From the NCBI RefSeq assembly GCF_000219625.1, contig NC_018215.1:2356001-2420000 (forward strand): DNA of 64,000 nt. Direction: 5' to 3'. The notes below the pieces were generated by a model. It had not been told where the DNA came from and ran no database searches. It saw only the letters and a program-made list of their open reading frames with translations. Each line of letters begins with the position of its first letter. Positions within the stretch are counted from its first letter, which is position 1. Below, one piece after another: positions 11,720 through 22,236 of this stretch. The stretch comes from Zymoseptoria tritici IPO323 (Eukaryota > Ascomycota > Dothideomycetes > Mycosphaerellales > Mycosphaerellaceae). A program made the translations under genes and the position numbers.

Positions 11720-12328
11720 ACTAGACTGGTTGATCCCTGTCACTGTCGCCGTGGTCGCAGACGCTACTTTCGGCCACGCGGACCGCAGTCCAAATACGAG
11801 GAACTTGAGCACTTGCGTTCAACTGCTGCCCACAATTGGGCAAACAGAAGCGAAACTCTTCAAATGATGTCTCTCAGTCTCTGAACGGTATCGTAACAGC
11901 GCCTTTAAGTGCCAGACTCTCAACACCTCAAGTCCTCGATCTTTGGCAGCCGGCAATAGGAAAGCTTTCGGGAGAGCATAGGCGAAGCATTGTGGTCCCG
12001 TGGCGGTAAACGGGGCACCGAGATAGCGATAGGCCTCCCCTAGATACGGTCGCAGTTGCTTGCCAATGTATGTATCTTAATTAGAAGATTTGCCGATGCC
12101 GATACCGTGGCCGAAGCGGAGAAGAGAGATACGACTGGGCAGTGGAGCTTCGTGAGGAGTCTTGATGCGTTTGAACCGCTTGAAGTATTGCTTTCTCGAA
12201 GCAGTATCCTTTAGCAGTGGAGCATTTCTGCAATCGGTTTGGATTGTTGTGTGGTTGAGCAAGTGAAGTTGGCAGGAAAGGTTGTTTCGAGGTGAGTGAT
12301 ACGTTATGCAGTGAGACTTATCGCGTGT

Positions 12329-12347
12329 TATTGCGCGCAGCGCAATA
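12329..12347. repeat. Perfect 8-bp inverted repeat (hairpin)
   Basis: TATTGCGC is followed by GCA and then GCGCAATA, a perfect palindrome with a 3-nt loop. Shortly downstream, GCCAAA...TTTGGC (12366-12383) forms a second, weaker inverted repeat. Together with the minisatellites nearby this could be a worn end of a mobile element, but no transposase or terminal repeat pair is visible. Confidence 0.5.
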
Positions 12348-12487
12348 TAAAGTTGCAGGTAGTCAGCCAAAAACTGGTTTGGCCGCTACTCGCGTCTGAT
12401 TGGTCGCTTAAATTTACAAGTGGCTTAGCGCTGCATTCACGCGTACACTGTATACCGCCGGGCGTATCTTACTTTTACACAAGCAGT

Positions 12488-12535
12488 AACGGCAGGGTCA
12501 CAAGCTAGAACGGCAGGGTCAGAACGTCAGGGTCA
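12488..12535. repeat. Three direct copies of a 13-bp motif (AACGGCAGGGTCA)
   Basis: Copies at 12488-12500, 12509-12521 and 12523-12535; the third differs at one position (AACGTCAGGGTCA). Spacing is 8 and 1 nt between copies. Non-coding. Confidence 0.7.
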
Positions 12536-12547
12536 CCCTACGAGATT

Positions 12548-12604
12548 CCGTTTAATGTCCCGTTTAATGTCCCGTTCAATGTCCCGTTTAATGTCCCGTT
12601 TAAT
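12548..12604. repeat. 12-bp tandem repeat, about 4.75 units
   Basis: The unit CCGTTTAATGTC is tandemly repeated from 12548; the third unit carries one T-to-C change (CCGTTCAATGTC) and the last is truncated at CCGTTTAAT. It is a small minisatellite immediately after the 13-bp motif block. Confidence 0.85.
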
Positions 12605-12966
12605 ACTGTGCTCAAATCTATTCAAATTAGTCCCCGAGTCGAGGGATTTGGCGCTGGGGGCAGCCTATTCGGATTCCAAAATACGTATCTCCCTCGTCAA
12701 TGTATATGAGCTTCTTTCGGCTTAGCTCAGACTTGGATACGAGAGCTGTTTCCTACCTAGTATCCCGGCAGCAGGAAGCTCCTCACAGCGACATCGCACA
12801 TATCGAGCGGGCCCAACGTAAGCATTCTGCTGACCAGAAGATGTAGTACGGTGTCTATCTGCACCTCCTCACTGTTTGTCCACCCTCATTCTCTACCGTT
12901 CATATTGACCACATTTACGGCATTGAACACAATCTCCAATTTCCAAACGCTTCCAAGCAAGAGATC

Positions 12967-14396
12967 ATGGCACCCCACGCCTCAACTGCCCCATCAACCT
13001 CCCCTCCCCCATCCTATCCACCCTCAATCTCTCCCTCCCTCCCCCATCCCTCTCCCTCAACCTCCTACTGGCACCAAACCACCCCTTCCTTCCCATATCG
13101 CAACCACAACTCCACAACTCCTCCACCAAGCCACTCCCCCATTGTCGTCCTCGGCTCCGGCCTCTCCGCCTCCCTCCTAGCCTACACCCTCCTAACGACC
13201 CACTCCCTCCCGCCCACCTCTCTCCTCCTCCTCGAAGCCCGCTCCGCCTGTTCCGGCGCCACAAGTCGCAACGCAGGCCACTGTCGACCGGATGCCTTCC
13301 GGGGGTTTGCGGCTTACAGTCGTATTCATGGGGTGGAGCAGGCGAAGAAGATTTTGAGGTCTGAGAGGGAGACGTTTGAGAGGGTGAGAGCGTTTGTCAG
13401 GGAGATGGGAGTGGAGTGTGATTTTGAAGATACGGTTACGAGGGATGTTTGTTTGACGGAGGGGTTTGCGAGGGAGGAAGGGGAGGCGTTGAAAGGGTTT
13501 AGGGAGGTGGGTGGGGATGTTGAGCATGTGCGAGTTTTTGACGGGGAGGGGGAGGCGGTGGGGAGGAGTGGAGTGGAGGGCGCGAAGGCGGTGTATGAGT
13601 GGCCGGCGGGGAGTGTGCATCCGGCCAAGTTGGCGGGGTGGTTGTTGAGGGAATGTGTAGAGAGGGGGGTGGGGTTGTGGACGTATTGTGCTGCGGAGAA
13701 GGTTGAGAGGGATGCTGATGGAGAGGGAGAGGGATGGATCGTGACGACGCCGAGAGAGGGAGGGTGAAAGCGGAGAAAGTGGTTCACTGCACGAACGCGT
13801 ATGCTGCGTATCTGCTGCCGCAGTTGAGGGACTTTTTGACGCCGAATCGAGCGCAAGCACATGCGTTTCCGCCTGTCGAGGGGTTAGAGGTGAGGAAGGA
13901 GACGATGTCCTTGCGATACGGACTGAAGCATTTCTTCTCCTTCATCCAGCGGCGGGAAGACGGCACCGTCATCTTTGGCACATCACGAGAGAACCCTTCG
14001 TGGACGCAGTCAACTCGAGACGGCCTCATCACATTCGACGACTCGGGCTACAACGCCGAAGTAGCGCTCACAGCCGAGCGAGAACACACGAAACTCTCCC
14101 CCAGTCAGACCATTCCACCCAACCATGGCGACGTACCAGGAAATTACTGGACCGGCATAATCGCCATGACGCCCGACTCTGTGCCTCTTGTCGGTCCCAT
14201 CGATGGGCTAGACGGACAGTACATCTGCGCTGGCTTTAACGGGCATGGGATGGCGAGGATATGGACGGCGGCTCCGGGATTGGCGAAGTTGATTATGGGC
14301 GAGGAGTGGGCTGCGACAGGGTTGCCGGAGTGCTTTCGGTATAGTGAGGAGAGGTTGGAGAAGGCGAAGAGGAGGGATCTGAAGAGTGTGTGGTGA
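12967..14396 (+). CDS. FAD-dependent oxidoreductase (DAO family) with an internal frameshift
   Basis: The first frame starts at ATG 12967. It shows a Ser/Pro-rich leader, a dinucleotide-binding motif IVVLGSGLSASLLAYTLL (about residues 60-77), an acidic strand end (LLLLEARSACSGATSRNAGH, typical of fungal DAO proteins of the glycine/D-amino-acid oxidase fold) and KAVYEWPAGSVHPAKL, then stops at 13767. The second half lies in another frame: GRVKAEKVVHCTNAYAAYLLP, FGTSRENPSW, NYWTGIIAMTPDSVPLVGP and QYICAGFNGHGMARIW, ending at 14396. The halves join perfectly if the GAGAGAGGG run at 13752-13760 carried two fewer bases, and no intron fits. The family oxidises amines or amino acids using FAD. Either a recent pseudogene, a strain-specific slippage allele or an assembly error. 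Confidence 0.75.
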
Positions 14397-15573
14397 GCGG
14401 GCGATGAGAGGAGAGCTCATGAATGCCACGGCTCCCAAGGGTCGTGGGAGGGCGTCCGTTCCGTTACCATTGTCCGCCAGAGAGGCAGGATACATCCTTT
14501 TTGACAGTGGAGCAGGACTCATTCCAGTATGAGGTATGGCAGATATCGACCTCCGCCATACGCTCGCATCTCATCACCCAGCTCATCCACCCCCTCCTCT
14601 CTCGCGCCGACCTCCTACCGTGACCCGCTCCCCTCCCGCCCGGACCCACACCCGCTTCACCTCTTGCGCCCCCTTTGCACCGCCACCGCCCTCTTTGCCT
14701 GTATATACCCCCTCTCCGGCACCGTTCTCAAGAATTCCGTGGTTCAGAACTCGCTCCGATTAGCCGAATGGTTATAGCGGGAAGATGGATCGTTCATTTC
14801 GAACCCGCGGAATCTCTGATCAATTGTTAAAACCAGCCGGCTCTTCGAGGTCGGTACTGCTCTGACAGTTAAATGGTTTGAGTTTGTTCCTCACTTGCAT
14901 TCTATGCCGGGGTTATTCTTCTTTGTTTGGTCGTTTGAGGTGGTGCGGCCGGTCCGTGGGCGGGTCGGTTGATTGGTCGTGGTGGTGAATAGGAAGTGTG
15001 CGCCTTTTTGCCTCGGAAGGGAACGGCTGCGTCCGCTGCGTCCGCTCTCGATCGGCGTGGCTGGGTATCATGGGCTTCTCTTTTTCGTGAACTCGTTGCG
15101 ACTTTCAGAGTTCATGCTAGACGCTCCTAAATCCGTTCGTTTTAGGGAGTGGTGGTGAAAGAGGGTCTGCTTCCTGGAGGGTATGGCTTAGGAGACCGAC
15201 AAGAGTTGGAGAAAAAGAGAGGCGAAGTGCAGATGGAGATCAGAAAAGTCGCGCTGTGCTTGAACCGAAGAAGTGGTGAAGGTAGAGTGACTAAAGGAAG
15301 AGGATGTATGAACCGACGCATGAGTGAATGATAGACTCACAGCGGAACGCATACATCGGCCCAGACTCCTTCTTTGAACATGATTCCTCGTCCAACCTCC
15401 GTGCTTTTCTCCAAGTCGACAAATGCAGCGCTAATGAACGACAAAAGCAGAAAGGTCAATTATGAATAGCCACAAGCATCACCATCCGACTTTCATTACC
15501 TCCCTCCTCCTCTCCTGCCACTAAGCAGAAGATCAAGGCCAGCACACTTGTCCAGAACTACTTGTCCCACCTC
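14397..15573. other. Convergent intergenic region, nothing supported
   Basis: 1.2 kb between converging genes. A C/T-rich stretch at 14570-14720 gives spurious proline-rich frames. A tRNA-like string near 14755-14815 was checked and rejected. A 9-bp duplication (GCTGCGTCC twice) lies near 15027. Confidence 0.5.
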
Positions 15574-16314
15574 TTACAACAACACAGCGAACCCCCCAAA
15601 GAAAGCACCCACAAGCGCCAACCCACCAAACGTCTGTCCCGCACCCAGCGCCCAACCCCTAAACCTCACCGCACCAGAAGTATTCCCACCATTCCCACCA
15701 CTCCCCTTCGAAGACGTCGGCCCCGCACCCAACGCCTGCGTATAAACCGCCCTCGTCGCCCCACTCGCATCCGTAGTCTTCATCCCCCCAGCCGCCATCG
15801 TACTCGTCGATCCCTCCGTCGCCGTCGCCGTACTCGTGCTATTCCTCAAATTTGCCTTTTTCGGGTTCTGCGCGCCGCAAGGGTGTTGTTCGCGACAGGC
15901 GGTCTGGCAGGTGGCGTCGTTGCCGCCGCAGTTGGCGACGCACTGGTTGCCCCACTCCTGGCAGATGAAGAAGGGGAGGGTCTGGGAGTACTCGGAGATG
16001 TTGGGGGAGGTGCCGTCGGAGCAGACGCAGGCGTAGGTGAGGATGGTGGGGTTGCAGTCGTTGGATTGCGTGGTGGCGTCGTCGTTGGTGACTTCTTGGA
16101 GGCAGATTAGAGGGCATTGGGCTTGTTGTTGGGTGCACCAGAAGTCTGTGAGGGGAGGAGGTTAGTTGGGTTGAGGGAGGAGGAGGGGAGGATTGAGATG
16201 CGTACCGCGGACGGTCTCGTTGACCGTGGTGGGGTTGATGGCGTATTGGTCCTGGGCGTTGATGGCCGTGGCGAAGAGGAGGGTGGTGAGGGTTGCGGTA
16301 GTGGAGGACTTCAT
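15574..16314 (-). CDS. GPI-anchored cell-surface protein, DUF7707 type
   Basis: Start ATG at 16314. Exon 1 is 16314-16206, intron 16205-16146 (60 nt), exon 2 16145-15574, giving 226 aa. A signal peptide (LTTLLFATAINAQ) is followed by YAINPTTVNETVRDFWC, QQAQCPLICLQ, TYACVCSDGTSPNISEYSQ, FFICQEWGNQCVANCGG and CREQHPCGAQNP. This is the conserved cysteine pattern I know from fungal DUF7707 proteins. A Ser/Thr/Gly-rich linker follows, then a hydrophobic C-terminus (LALVGAFFGGFAVLL) typical of a GPI-addition signal. The mature protein should sit on the plasma membrane or wall; no biochemical activity is known for the domain. Confidence 0.85.
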
Positions 16315-17394
16315 GGTGGTGGGAGTATTATGTGATGTATCTGGATGTATGCTGTGAGTATTGTGTTGTCCGATATTGTTGTGTCAATGGCATCTTTGCG
16401 AGTGGATGTCTTTCCTCTCACTGACACGGGATGTGCTCACCTGATGTTTCCTAGTAGGGCGATGGTAAATGTCAACAAGGCAAGAAGCGACTGTCGTTCA
16501 GGCGATGCTCAAGCGAGTGTGAGGGCTGAAGCAGGAGAGCGAAGGTGGAAGAGGAAGGCACGAAGGAGAAACGCGTTGGAAGAAGAGGACGGGAAGACTG
16601 GATGAAGAAGAAGACGGGAGAAGAGGAAGAAGTCATGAGATGTGGATGGACATGGGTGGTATGTGCGTTGGAGCTTATTCCACTCTTCCCGCGTGTTTAG
16701 CTCCCGTGCATCTGTTGTGCCGCGTATAGGACTTCTTCCGAGCGACTGGGGAACAAGTACGAGACGCTCAACAAGGCAATGCCTACGACGGACAATTCAG
16801 CCGGATATCCCGGAGCTCAACGAGATGCAAGTGGTCGTGAGAGAGGACAGACATACGCGGCCTTGGTGCAGCGATTGATCGGGATTGACGATTGGACTAG
16901 CAGAAAGAGTCGGAGCTCTGCAGGGAAATCATAATTATAGACGATCCCGAACCTTGTCCTGCGTGATCTAACCCGCTTGGGCGTAGACGTGCATCTACGA
17001 GCATCTCGACCAATGAAGTCGTGCCGGGTTGGTGAGAGGGCAACAACGAGACGGACTGCAGCTCTGAACATCAGAACATGACTGAGAAACATCTCTTGAC
17101 TCGCTGCTGGGATCCCATACTGAACGACACGAGCAGTGCCAAGATTGTCCACCTCCCCGCTTCTGGACATCCTCACAGCTTTCTCTCACGTGGACTCGCA
17201 TCGACACAACCTCGGGTCACCGCATCTCAGAAGCTTGGCCGTGACCGGGGACATATTTCTTCCCACCCTCCCGCCGCCACCCCAGACCTGCATATGAGGA
17301 GACACAGATGCATGTGAAGTAGTGCGACGCGGTCGAGATCGAATTGACGAATCCCCTCCAACCTTGTTCCTAGCCTCCACTTCAATCCCTGCGC
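16315..17394. other. Divergent intergenic region, nothing supported
   Basis: 1.08 kb holding the promoters of the DUF7707 gene and the PX gene. A purine-rich run (GAAGA/GAGGA) at 16500-16640 is the only compositional feature. Small frames on both strands overlap one another and lack domains. Confidence 0.5.
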
Positions 17395-18228
17395 ATGAGT
17401 TCCCGCCACCACCACAAGGAAGACCATGCTATTGACGACGACGACACTTCCGAGGCCGATGTTCGGTCTAGCTCGCCTTCCGCGGTAGTCACAACTCTGC
17501 ATACGGACAGCACCCAACTCAAGAACACTGAAGACCACAGCACCACTAGCCTAGGCCTCACCATCAAAGATGCAAACCCATCTCTCCCCGCCATGTCCGC
17601 CTCCGCCCCAACTGAACCCGCAGAATCTCCACAACAGCAACCACCCTCCCCTCCCTCCAACCCCATCCACCACCAAAACCCAACCTCCACCATCCCACCC
17701 TTCTGGTCCCCCTCCCCCCACCACACCCGCTCACCAAGCTCCCACTCCTTCCCCTCCACCCCCCACCCCTCCGCAATCCTCCTAATCGACCACACCTCAT
17801 CCCCCTCCACCTCTCAAAAATGGCAGTCTTGCTGGGCCCAATCCGTCTCCATATCCTCCTACATCCTCATCTCCGGCCCCACAGGCATCGGAGCCTACGT
17901 CGTGTGGCACGTCACGGTGCAAACCCTCGAGGGCGGGGAATTGGAATTGAGGAAACGGTACTCGGAATTCGATCGACTGCGGAGTGAACTGAAGAGGGCG
18001 TTTCCTCACGCGGCGAAGATGATTCCGGAGTTGCCGAGGAAGAGTGTCGTTTCGAGATTTCGGCCGGAGTTTTTGGAGGGGAGACGGATGGGGTTGGAGC
18101 ATTTTTTGACGTGAGGGTGTTCTTTCTTCGCTCATGGGTACCGTTACTGACCAAGATTGCGCAGATGTATTCTGCTCAATCCGGAATTTGCGAGTTCGCC
18201 GATCTTGAAGGAATTTGTCTTCTCTTGA
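17395..18228 (+). CDS. PX-domain protein (YPT35-like)
   Basis: ATG at 17395. Exon 1 ends at 18110, intron 18111-18164, exon 2 18165-18228, giving 259 aa. The first about 140 residues are disordered and rich in Ser, Pro and His. The PX (Phox homology) domain follows: SVSISSYILISG, GAYVVWHVTVQT, the phosphoinositide-binding RKRYSEFDRLRSELKRAF, then a PxxP-like loop (IPELPRKSVVSRFRPEFLEGRR) and FLTCILLNPEFASSPILKEF across the intron. PX domains bind phosphatidylinositol 3-phosphate on endosomes and vacuoles. The short size with a disordered N-terminus and nothing after PX fits Ypt35, an endosome/vacuole adaptor; the specific orthology is inferred. Confidence 0.82.
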
Positions 18229-19085
18229 AAGACTGATCGACTCATTCCCGGCTCTACGACAACGAGCAGAAAGAGAACCTGAGATGGACCTCGACCTCAG
18301 CAACCGCAGCTGAGACGCCAAAGCCTACACCGTCAGTGTCTCCCATCGACACTGTTCGCCATCAGCGGTCCAGTCGGAGCATGCCGAGAGGGCAGTCGTC
18401 TGACGGGAGCAAGGTCACATCAAAGCGTCGCCAATATCGGATCCTCTCCCCGCTGTACTCCCTCAGCTCGCCGAGTCGAGTTCCGAGACAACAGTTACGG
18501 AAACAGTATCTCTTCAGCCACCGCTGCGTTCATCCAGGCAGGCCGCTCGTGTTTGAACCAGTACTTCCTCACACACAGGTCGGAGCCGACCACCAGGCCA
18601 ATCGGAACCCGCCAGGGCTTGAATTTTGCACGTTCCCATCGAAGGAAACGACTGCAGCTGCCATCGACCTTGTATAATAATACAAGACATCACTTCCGAG
18701 ATGGACGGGAACCCTAACAAGGCTGTGTAGGAAAGGCGAGGAGGGAGCAGCAACTCTGGTGATTCAGGACTACATTCCGCCTACCGAGGCTTGAACATAC
18801 TGTGCTTTTCTGTCTGCTCTTCTATCGCCTCACGCCTCCGATCTGGGCGAGGGGTTCTTCTTCCTTCTGCCGAGCTGTGGCTGATCTATATCTTACCACT
18901 GGCTAGTTCTGCTGTTCCTGAATCCTCTCCGTTGCTCGTCTATTCCACTTCGACGCCATCCGTCCTCTGACCGTTTCCAAAACCCTAATGACCTCTCCTC
19001 ACGCAGCCAATTCTACACCTCGGGGGCAATTTTTCATACCGAACCATTCAAAACCTTTCTGTCTCTCTGCTCAATCCTGTCGTTT
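18229..19085. other. Convergent intergenic region, nothing supported
   Basis: About 860 nt between the PX gene and the 3' end of the desaturase gene. A 113-codon frame (18336-18677) has no domain, and codon use resembles non-coding sequence. Confidence 0.5.
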
Positions 19086-20538
19086 TCATTCCCCCTTCCC
19101 CTCCCCCTCCCCAACCCTCAGCGCACCCATCTTCTTCGCCCAAGCTTCCAACTTCCCGATCCAGCCCCCAAACCCAACTCTCTTCCCTTTGGCTTTCCTT
19201 CCCGACTTCCTTCCCGGAAACTTCCTCCCAATCTCCTCCTCCCCAAACCTCCTCGTCTTCCTCCTCAAAACCTGCACTCTCTCCTCGTGACTCCAGGCAA
19301 TCTGCTCCTCTCCAATCGGCACGAGACATCTCGCCAACGTATCATAGTCCTTCCACAGCAACGTAATCGTGAGGAAAATGTAGTCGATATCGGAGAATAC
19401 CAGCGCGTGATTGGAAGCGTAGGTGGACTTGGAAGAGAGGAAGTGGAGGGGTTGGTCGCGCCAGTGGCGGAGGGGGTTGAGGTGGTGGGCGGTGTGGTAG
19501 CCGTCGTTGAAGGAGAAGCGGTTCGACTTACACACATGGTCAGCGGGGTGGTTGAGGGGGAGAAGGGGGAGGACTTACGGCGACGTCGATCAGGGTGATG
19601 CTAGAGCGGTAGTCGGAGTCTGGTTCGACTTCATCGACGAGAGCGTGTTGACCCCAGTTTCCCACCATGAGACCTAAGCGGAGGACGACGAATGGGAGGA
19701 TCAACGTGAAGATGGCGGCGCGGGTGTCGAAGAATGTTGACATACTGGCCATGAACCCGAAACTCGCCATTTCACTGCCGAACGAGCGCATCGCGAGGTT
19801 GTACTTTCCCTTTCGGAGGAAGTAGAGCGGGAGATCCAACCATACGAAAAACAGGAATCGACCGACATATTGTGCAAAGTCCCATACTTCGTCCCGCTGA
19901 TATCGTAGCGTGGAAGATAAATCGTCCGGTCCGTTGCCTTCGACATGGTGGTGTTTGACATGGTGGTAGTAGTACGAGTCCCAGGTATGTCCCAACAACG
20001 GGGAGAGGACGTAAGGGAAAGAGAAGTCCAGCCATTTGTAAGCCGAGGCGAGCACGCCGTTGTTGTGGATGTGGTTGTGCAGCATGAGGGTGTAACCCCC
20101 CGCGCACCAGATTGTGAAGATGAGGTGGACGGTGGCGTGGAGGTAGGTGAAGGCGTGGAAGAGGTAGAGGGCGGAGGGGAGGAGGATGGTGAGGTAGAGG
20201 AGGATGTGGGTTAGGAAGACGATGTCGGTGGGATGGCGGACGATGGTTGTTGCGAAGCGGGCGTAGGGGTGGATGAGGTGCGTTTGGAGGATGAGGGGGA
20301 GGGAGGTGGTGTCCCAGGAGACGAAGATTGTGGGGGAGAAGGAGGGGGAGGTGGGGTCGTTGAGGGCTTTGAGGTGGGTGATGGCCGATGTTGTGGTGGT
20401 TTCTGGGTTGGATTTTGAGGTAATGTCTTGACTGGAGGCATTGGTTTGCTTGATGTCTTGGTAGAGGTCTTTCAAGAGGATTTGGTCCGATTCCGTGAGG
20501 TATGGATCAATTTTCGGCAATTCCATCGTAGTCGCCAT
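19086..20538 (-). CDS. Membrane fatty acid desaturase family protein
   Basis: Start ATG at 20538 (MATTMELPKID); further upstream codons in frame lack a good start. Exon 1 is 20538-19579, intron 19578-19527, exon 2 19526-19086, giving 466 aa. The three histidine boxes of the FA_desaturase domain are present: HNHIHNN (about residues 154-160), HHVKHHH (192-198) and HTAHH (331-335, just after the intron). Hydrophobic spans lie between them (IVFLTHILLYLTILLPSALYL, IFTLILPFVVLRLGLMVG). These histidines hold the di-iron centre that inserts double bonds or hydroxyls into acyl chains in the ER. The tail is basic (KKMGALR, GRKSGRKAKGKR). Without a cytochrome b5 domain, regiospecificity cannot be told. 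Confidence 0.85.
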
Positions 20539-21402
20539 CCTATCGTTCTGTCCGGTCGAGTGCTGCGTATGGCGTGGTCCTGGTGTGAATAAACCTGTGC
20601 TGTTCTCCCGCAAGTCTGATCCTCGCGTAGTTCGGGAAGACGTCCAAGATCCTCTCAAGTGGCGACTGAGGCACAGCGGAGGGATAGTCTGACAAGCCTA
20701 GCAGCAGTAAGAGCGAGCGTCGTCCGGCGTTCTTTCTTCAATACCACGATGATGAAACACAGCAGAATCGTCCAATGCCCGAAAACAGAAAGTGGACATG
20801 ATGAAAACGCGAAGAGACACTCCTCAATAGGAGAAAGCACGTCTCGGACAAGACCAGCCGGACGAAAAAGAAGACCCACAAAAGCAGCATGACAAACCTC
20901 CATGAATTGTTTGCCTTGTGGTACCGATTTACAGTGGTCCAATCCTAATGTCGATCTCGCCTACCGAGAGTAAGATCAGAGAGAAGATATACGGCAGCAT
21001 TGTAGTTGTATGGAAAGTTGTATGTTGTAAGTCGAAAGCTTTATCGAAAGTCATGCTACAAGGATGGCATTGATGTTGCTGGTTGTTTTCAGGTGCGATG
21101 CATGTCAAAACTCTATGCTCCACGCGATCTGACAGAGCGGAGCGGGCGGAGAGCGGGCCGTGGCGATCAGGGTGTCAGATCGGAGGAACTTCGGAGGCGA
21201 GACTTGAGAGTTACTGTGATCAAGGCGAGGGACGATGGCAGTCGCAATAATTTGTGAATATTGTATTTCGATTGGTTTCATTGTACTATCGAAGAAACGC
21301 TTCTACTTTGCTTCCTATTGAAGATCCGTTTATGAACATCTGATACTCGCTTCGGAGCTACAGTCGCCCTACCACTGTTCGGAGAGACCCTTTCTACACT
21401 CT
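20539..21402. other. Intergenic, nothing supported
   Basis: 864 nt containing the desaturase promoter and the 3' flank of the acidic repeat gene. Slightly A/T-rich around 20990-21310. No gene, tRNA or repeat recognised. Confidence 0.5.
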
Positions 21403-22236
21403 CTACGGGTAATCAAATCGTGCCCACTTCAACCCACGACCAGGTACCCAAACCCACAAGCCGCCACATCCAAGCTCATCACCATCCTCCCCCTCCATCT
21501 CCTCCGCGCTCCGCTTGCGAGACACCAGCGGCTCGTCCTCGCTCTCCGAGGACTGCGGCGATGTTGGCCCACTGCCAGTCGACTCATCGTCCGGGATGGT
21601 GGACGATTCCTCGGAGAGCGCGCGAGTCTCCTCCTCGATCTCCTCCTCTTCACTCCTCCAGGTGAGGGAGTCTTCCTCCACACCTGGGAAGAGGAACTCG
21701 TCTACATCGTACTGGGCCTCGCTCTCCTGGTCGTCGTCTTCCGATGAGGTGAGGTCGGCCTCATGGTCGGCATGGTAGGTTGGTGGCGGGGAGGGGCGGT
21801 ACACCTCGGGATCGGTGTCGATGGCGAGAATATCGTCCTCGTTCTCCTCGCCGCCCTCTTCCGATGAGCTGTAGCCGGCGGCATGATCGCCATGGTCGGC
21901 TGGTGGTGAGGTGGAGTAGTACTCCTCGGAGTCGGTGTCATTGGCGAGAAGACCAGCCTCGCTCCCCTGATCGTCGTCGTCTTCTGAGGTTAGGCCGGCG
22001 TCTTGGTTGTCATGGTCGGCTGGGAGTGCATCGGAGTAGTCCACGGTGGAAATGGTGTCGCTGTCGAGAATGTCGGCCTCGTTCTCCTCGTAAAGCGCCT
22101 GGAGTTGAGCGTACTCCTGTTCGAGGTAGAGCATATGAGACTCCAAGCGTGCTCGGTGTTTACGGAGGTTGACACTGCGCTGGAAGCGGACGAGAACAGC
22201 GTGCTGGCCGCAGGCTGGTGCTGTCATGCGAGCCAT
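21403..22236 (-). CDS. Acidic repeat protein, 277 aa, unknown function
   Basis: I choose the ATG at 22236 because it sits in a CAACCATGG context preceded by a CA-rich leader, although the frame stays open upstream to 22509. The basic, helical N-terminus (about residues 11-50, FQRSVNLRKHRARLESHMLYLEQEYAQL in parts) could form a short coiled coil. Residues 54-173 are three successive repeats of exactly 40 residues (core D-T-D-x-E-x-Y, S-P-P-A-D-H, S-S-E, D/E tail). The rest is Glu/Asp/Ser-rich and contains RKRSAEE, a possible nuclear signal, and ends WVPGRGLKWARFDYP. No known domain. High acidity suggests a nuclear or chromatin-associated protein, but this is only a guess. Confidence 0.7.
   Translation of the reverse strand: MARMTAPACGQHAVLVRFQRSVNLRKHRARLESHMLYLEQEYAQLQALYEENEADILDSDTISTVDYSDALPADHDNQDAGLTSEDDDDQGSEAGLLANDTDSEEYYSTSPPADHGDHAAGYSSSEEGGEENEDDILAIDTDPEVYRPSPPPTYHADHEADLTSSEDDDQESEAQYDVDEFLFPGVEEDSLTWRSEEEEIEEETRALSEESSTIPDDESTGSGPTSPQSSESEDEPLVSRKRSAEEMEGEDGDELGCGGLWVWVPGRGLKWARFDYP
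21718..22077 (-). repeat. Three tandem 120-bp coding repeats
   Basis: Residues 54-93, 94-133 and 134-173 of the acidic protein each span exactly 40 residues and align without gaps: ADILDSDT..., AGLLANDTDSEEYY..., DDILAIDTDPEVYR..., each ending in an acidic run. Units 2 and 3 are closest to each other. Confidence 0.8.

Larger units (their letters stand above)
11720..12966. other. Divergent intergenic region with repeats
   Basis: 1.25 kb between divergent genes, more A/T-rich than its surroundings in 12290-12480. It contains the hairpin at 12329-12347 and the repeat blocks at 12488-12604, described separately. No coding signal is evident. The first ATG of the FAD oxidoreductase follows a C/A-rich leader typical of fungal 5' untranslated regions. 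Confidence 0.5.

Noticed and set aside
12281..12720. Intact DNA transposon or MITE
   Set aside because: No matching terminal inverted repeats, target-site duplication or transposase remnant could be found; only local repeats are supported.
14755..14815. tRNA-like string with a GCCGAATGGTTA D-arm look
   Set aside because: No acceptor stem pairs and the T-arm region (TTCATTTCGAA) does not form a 5-bp stem on either strand.
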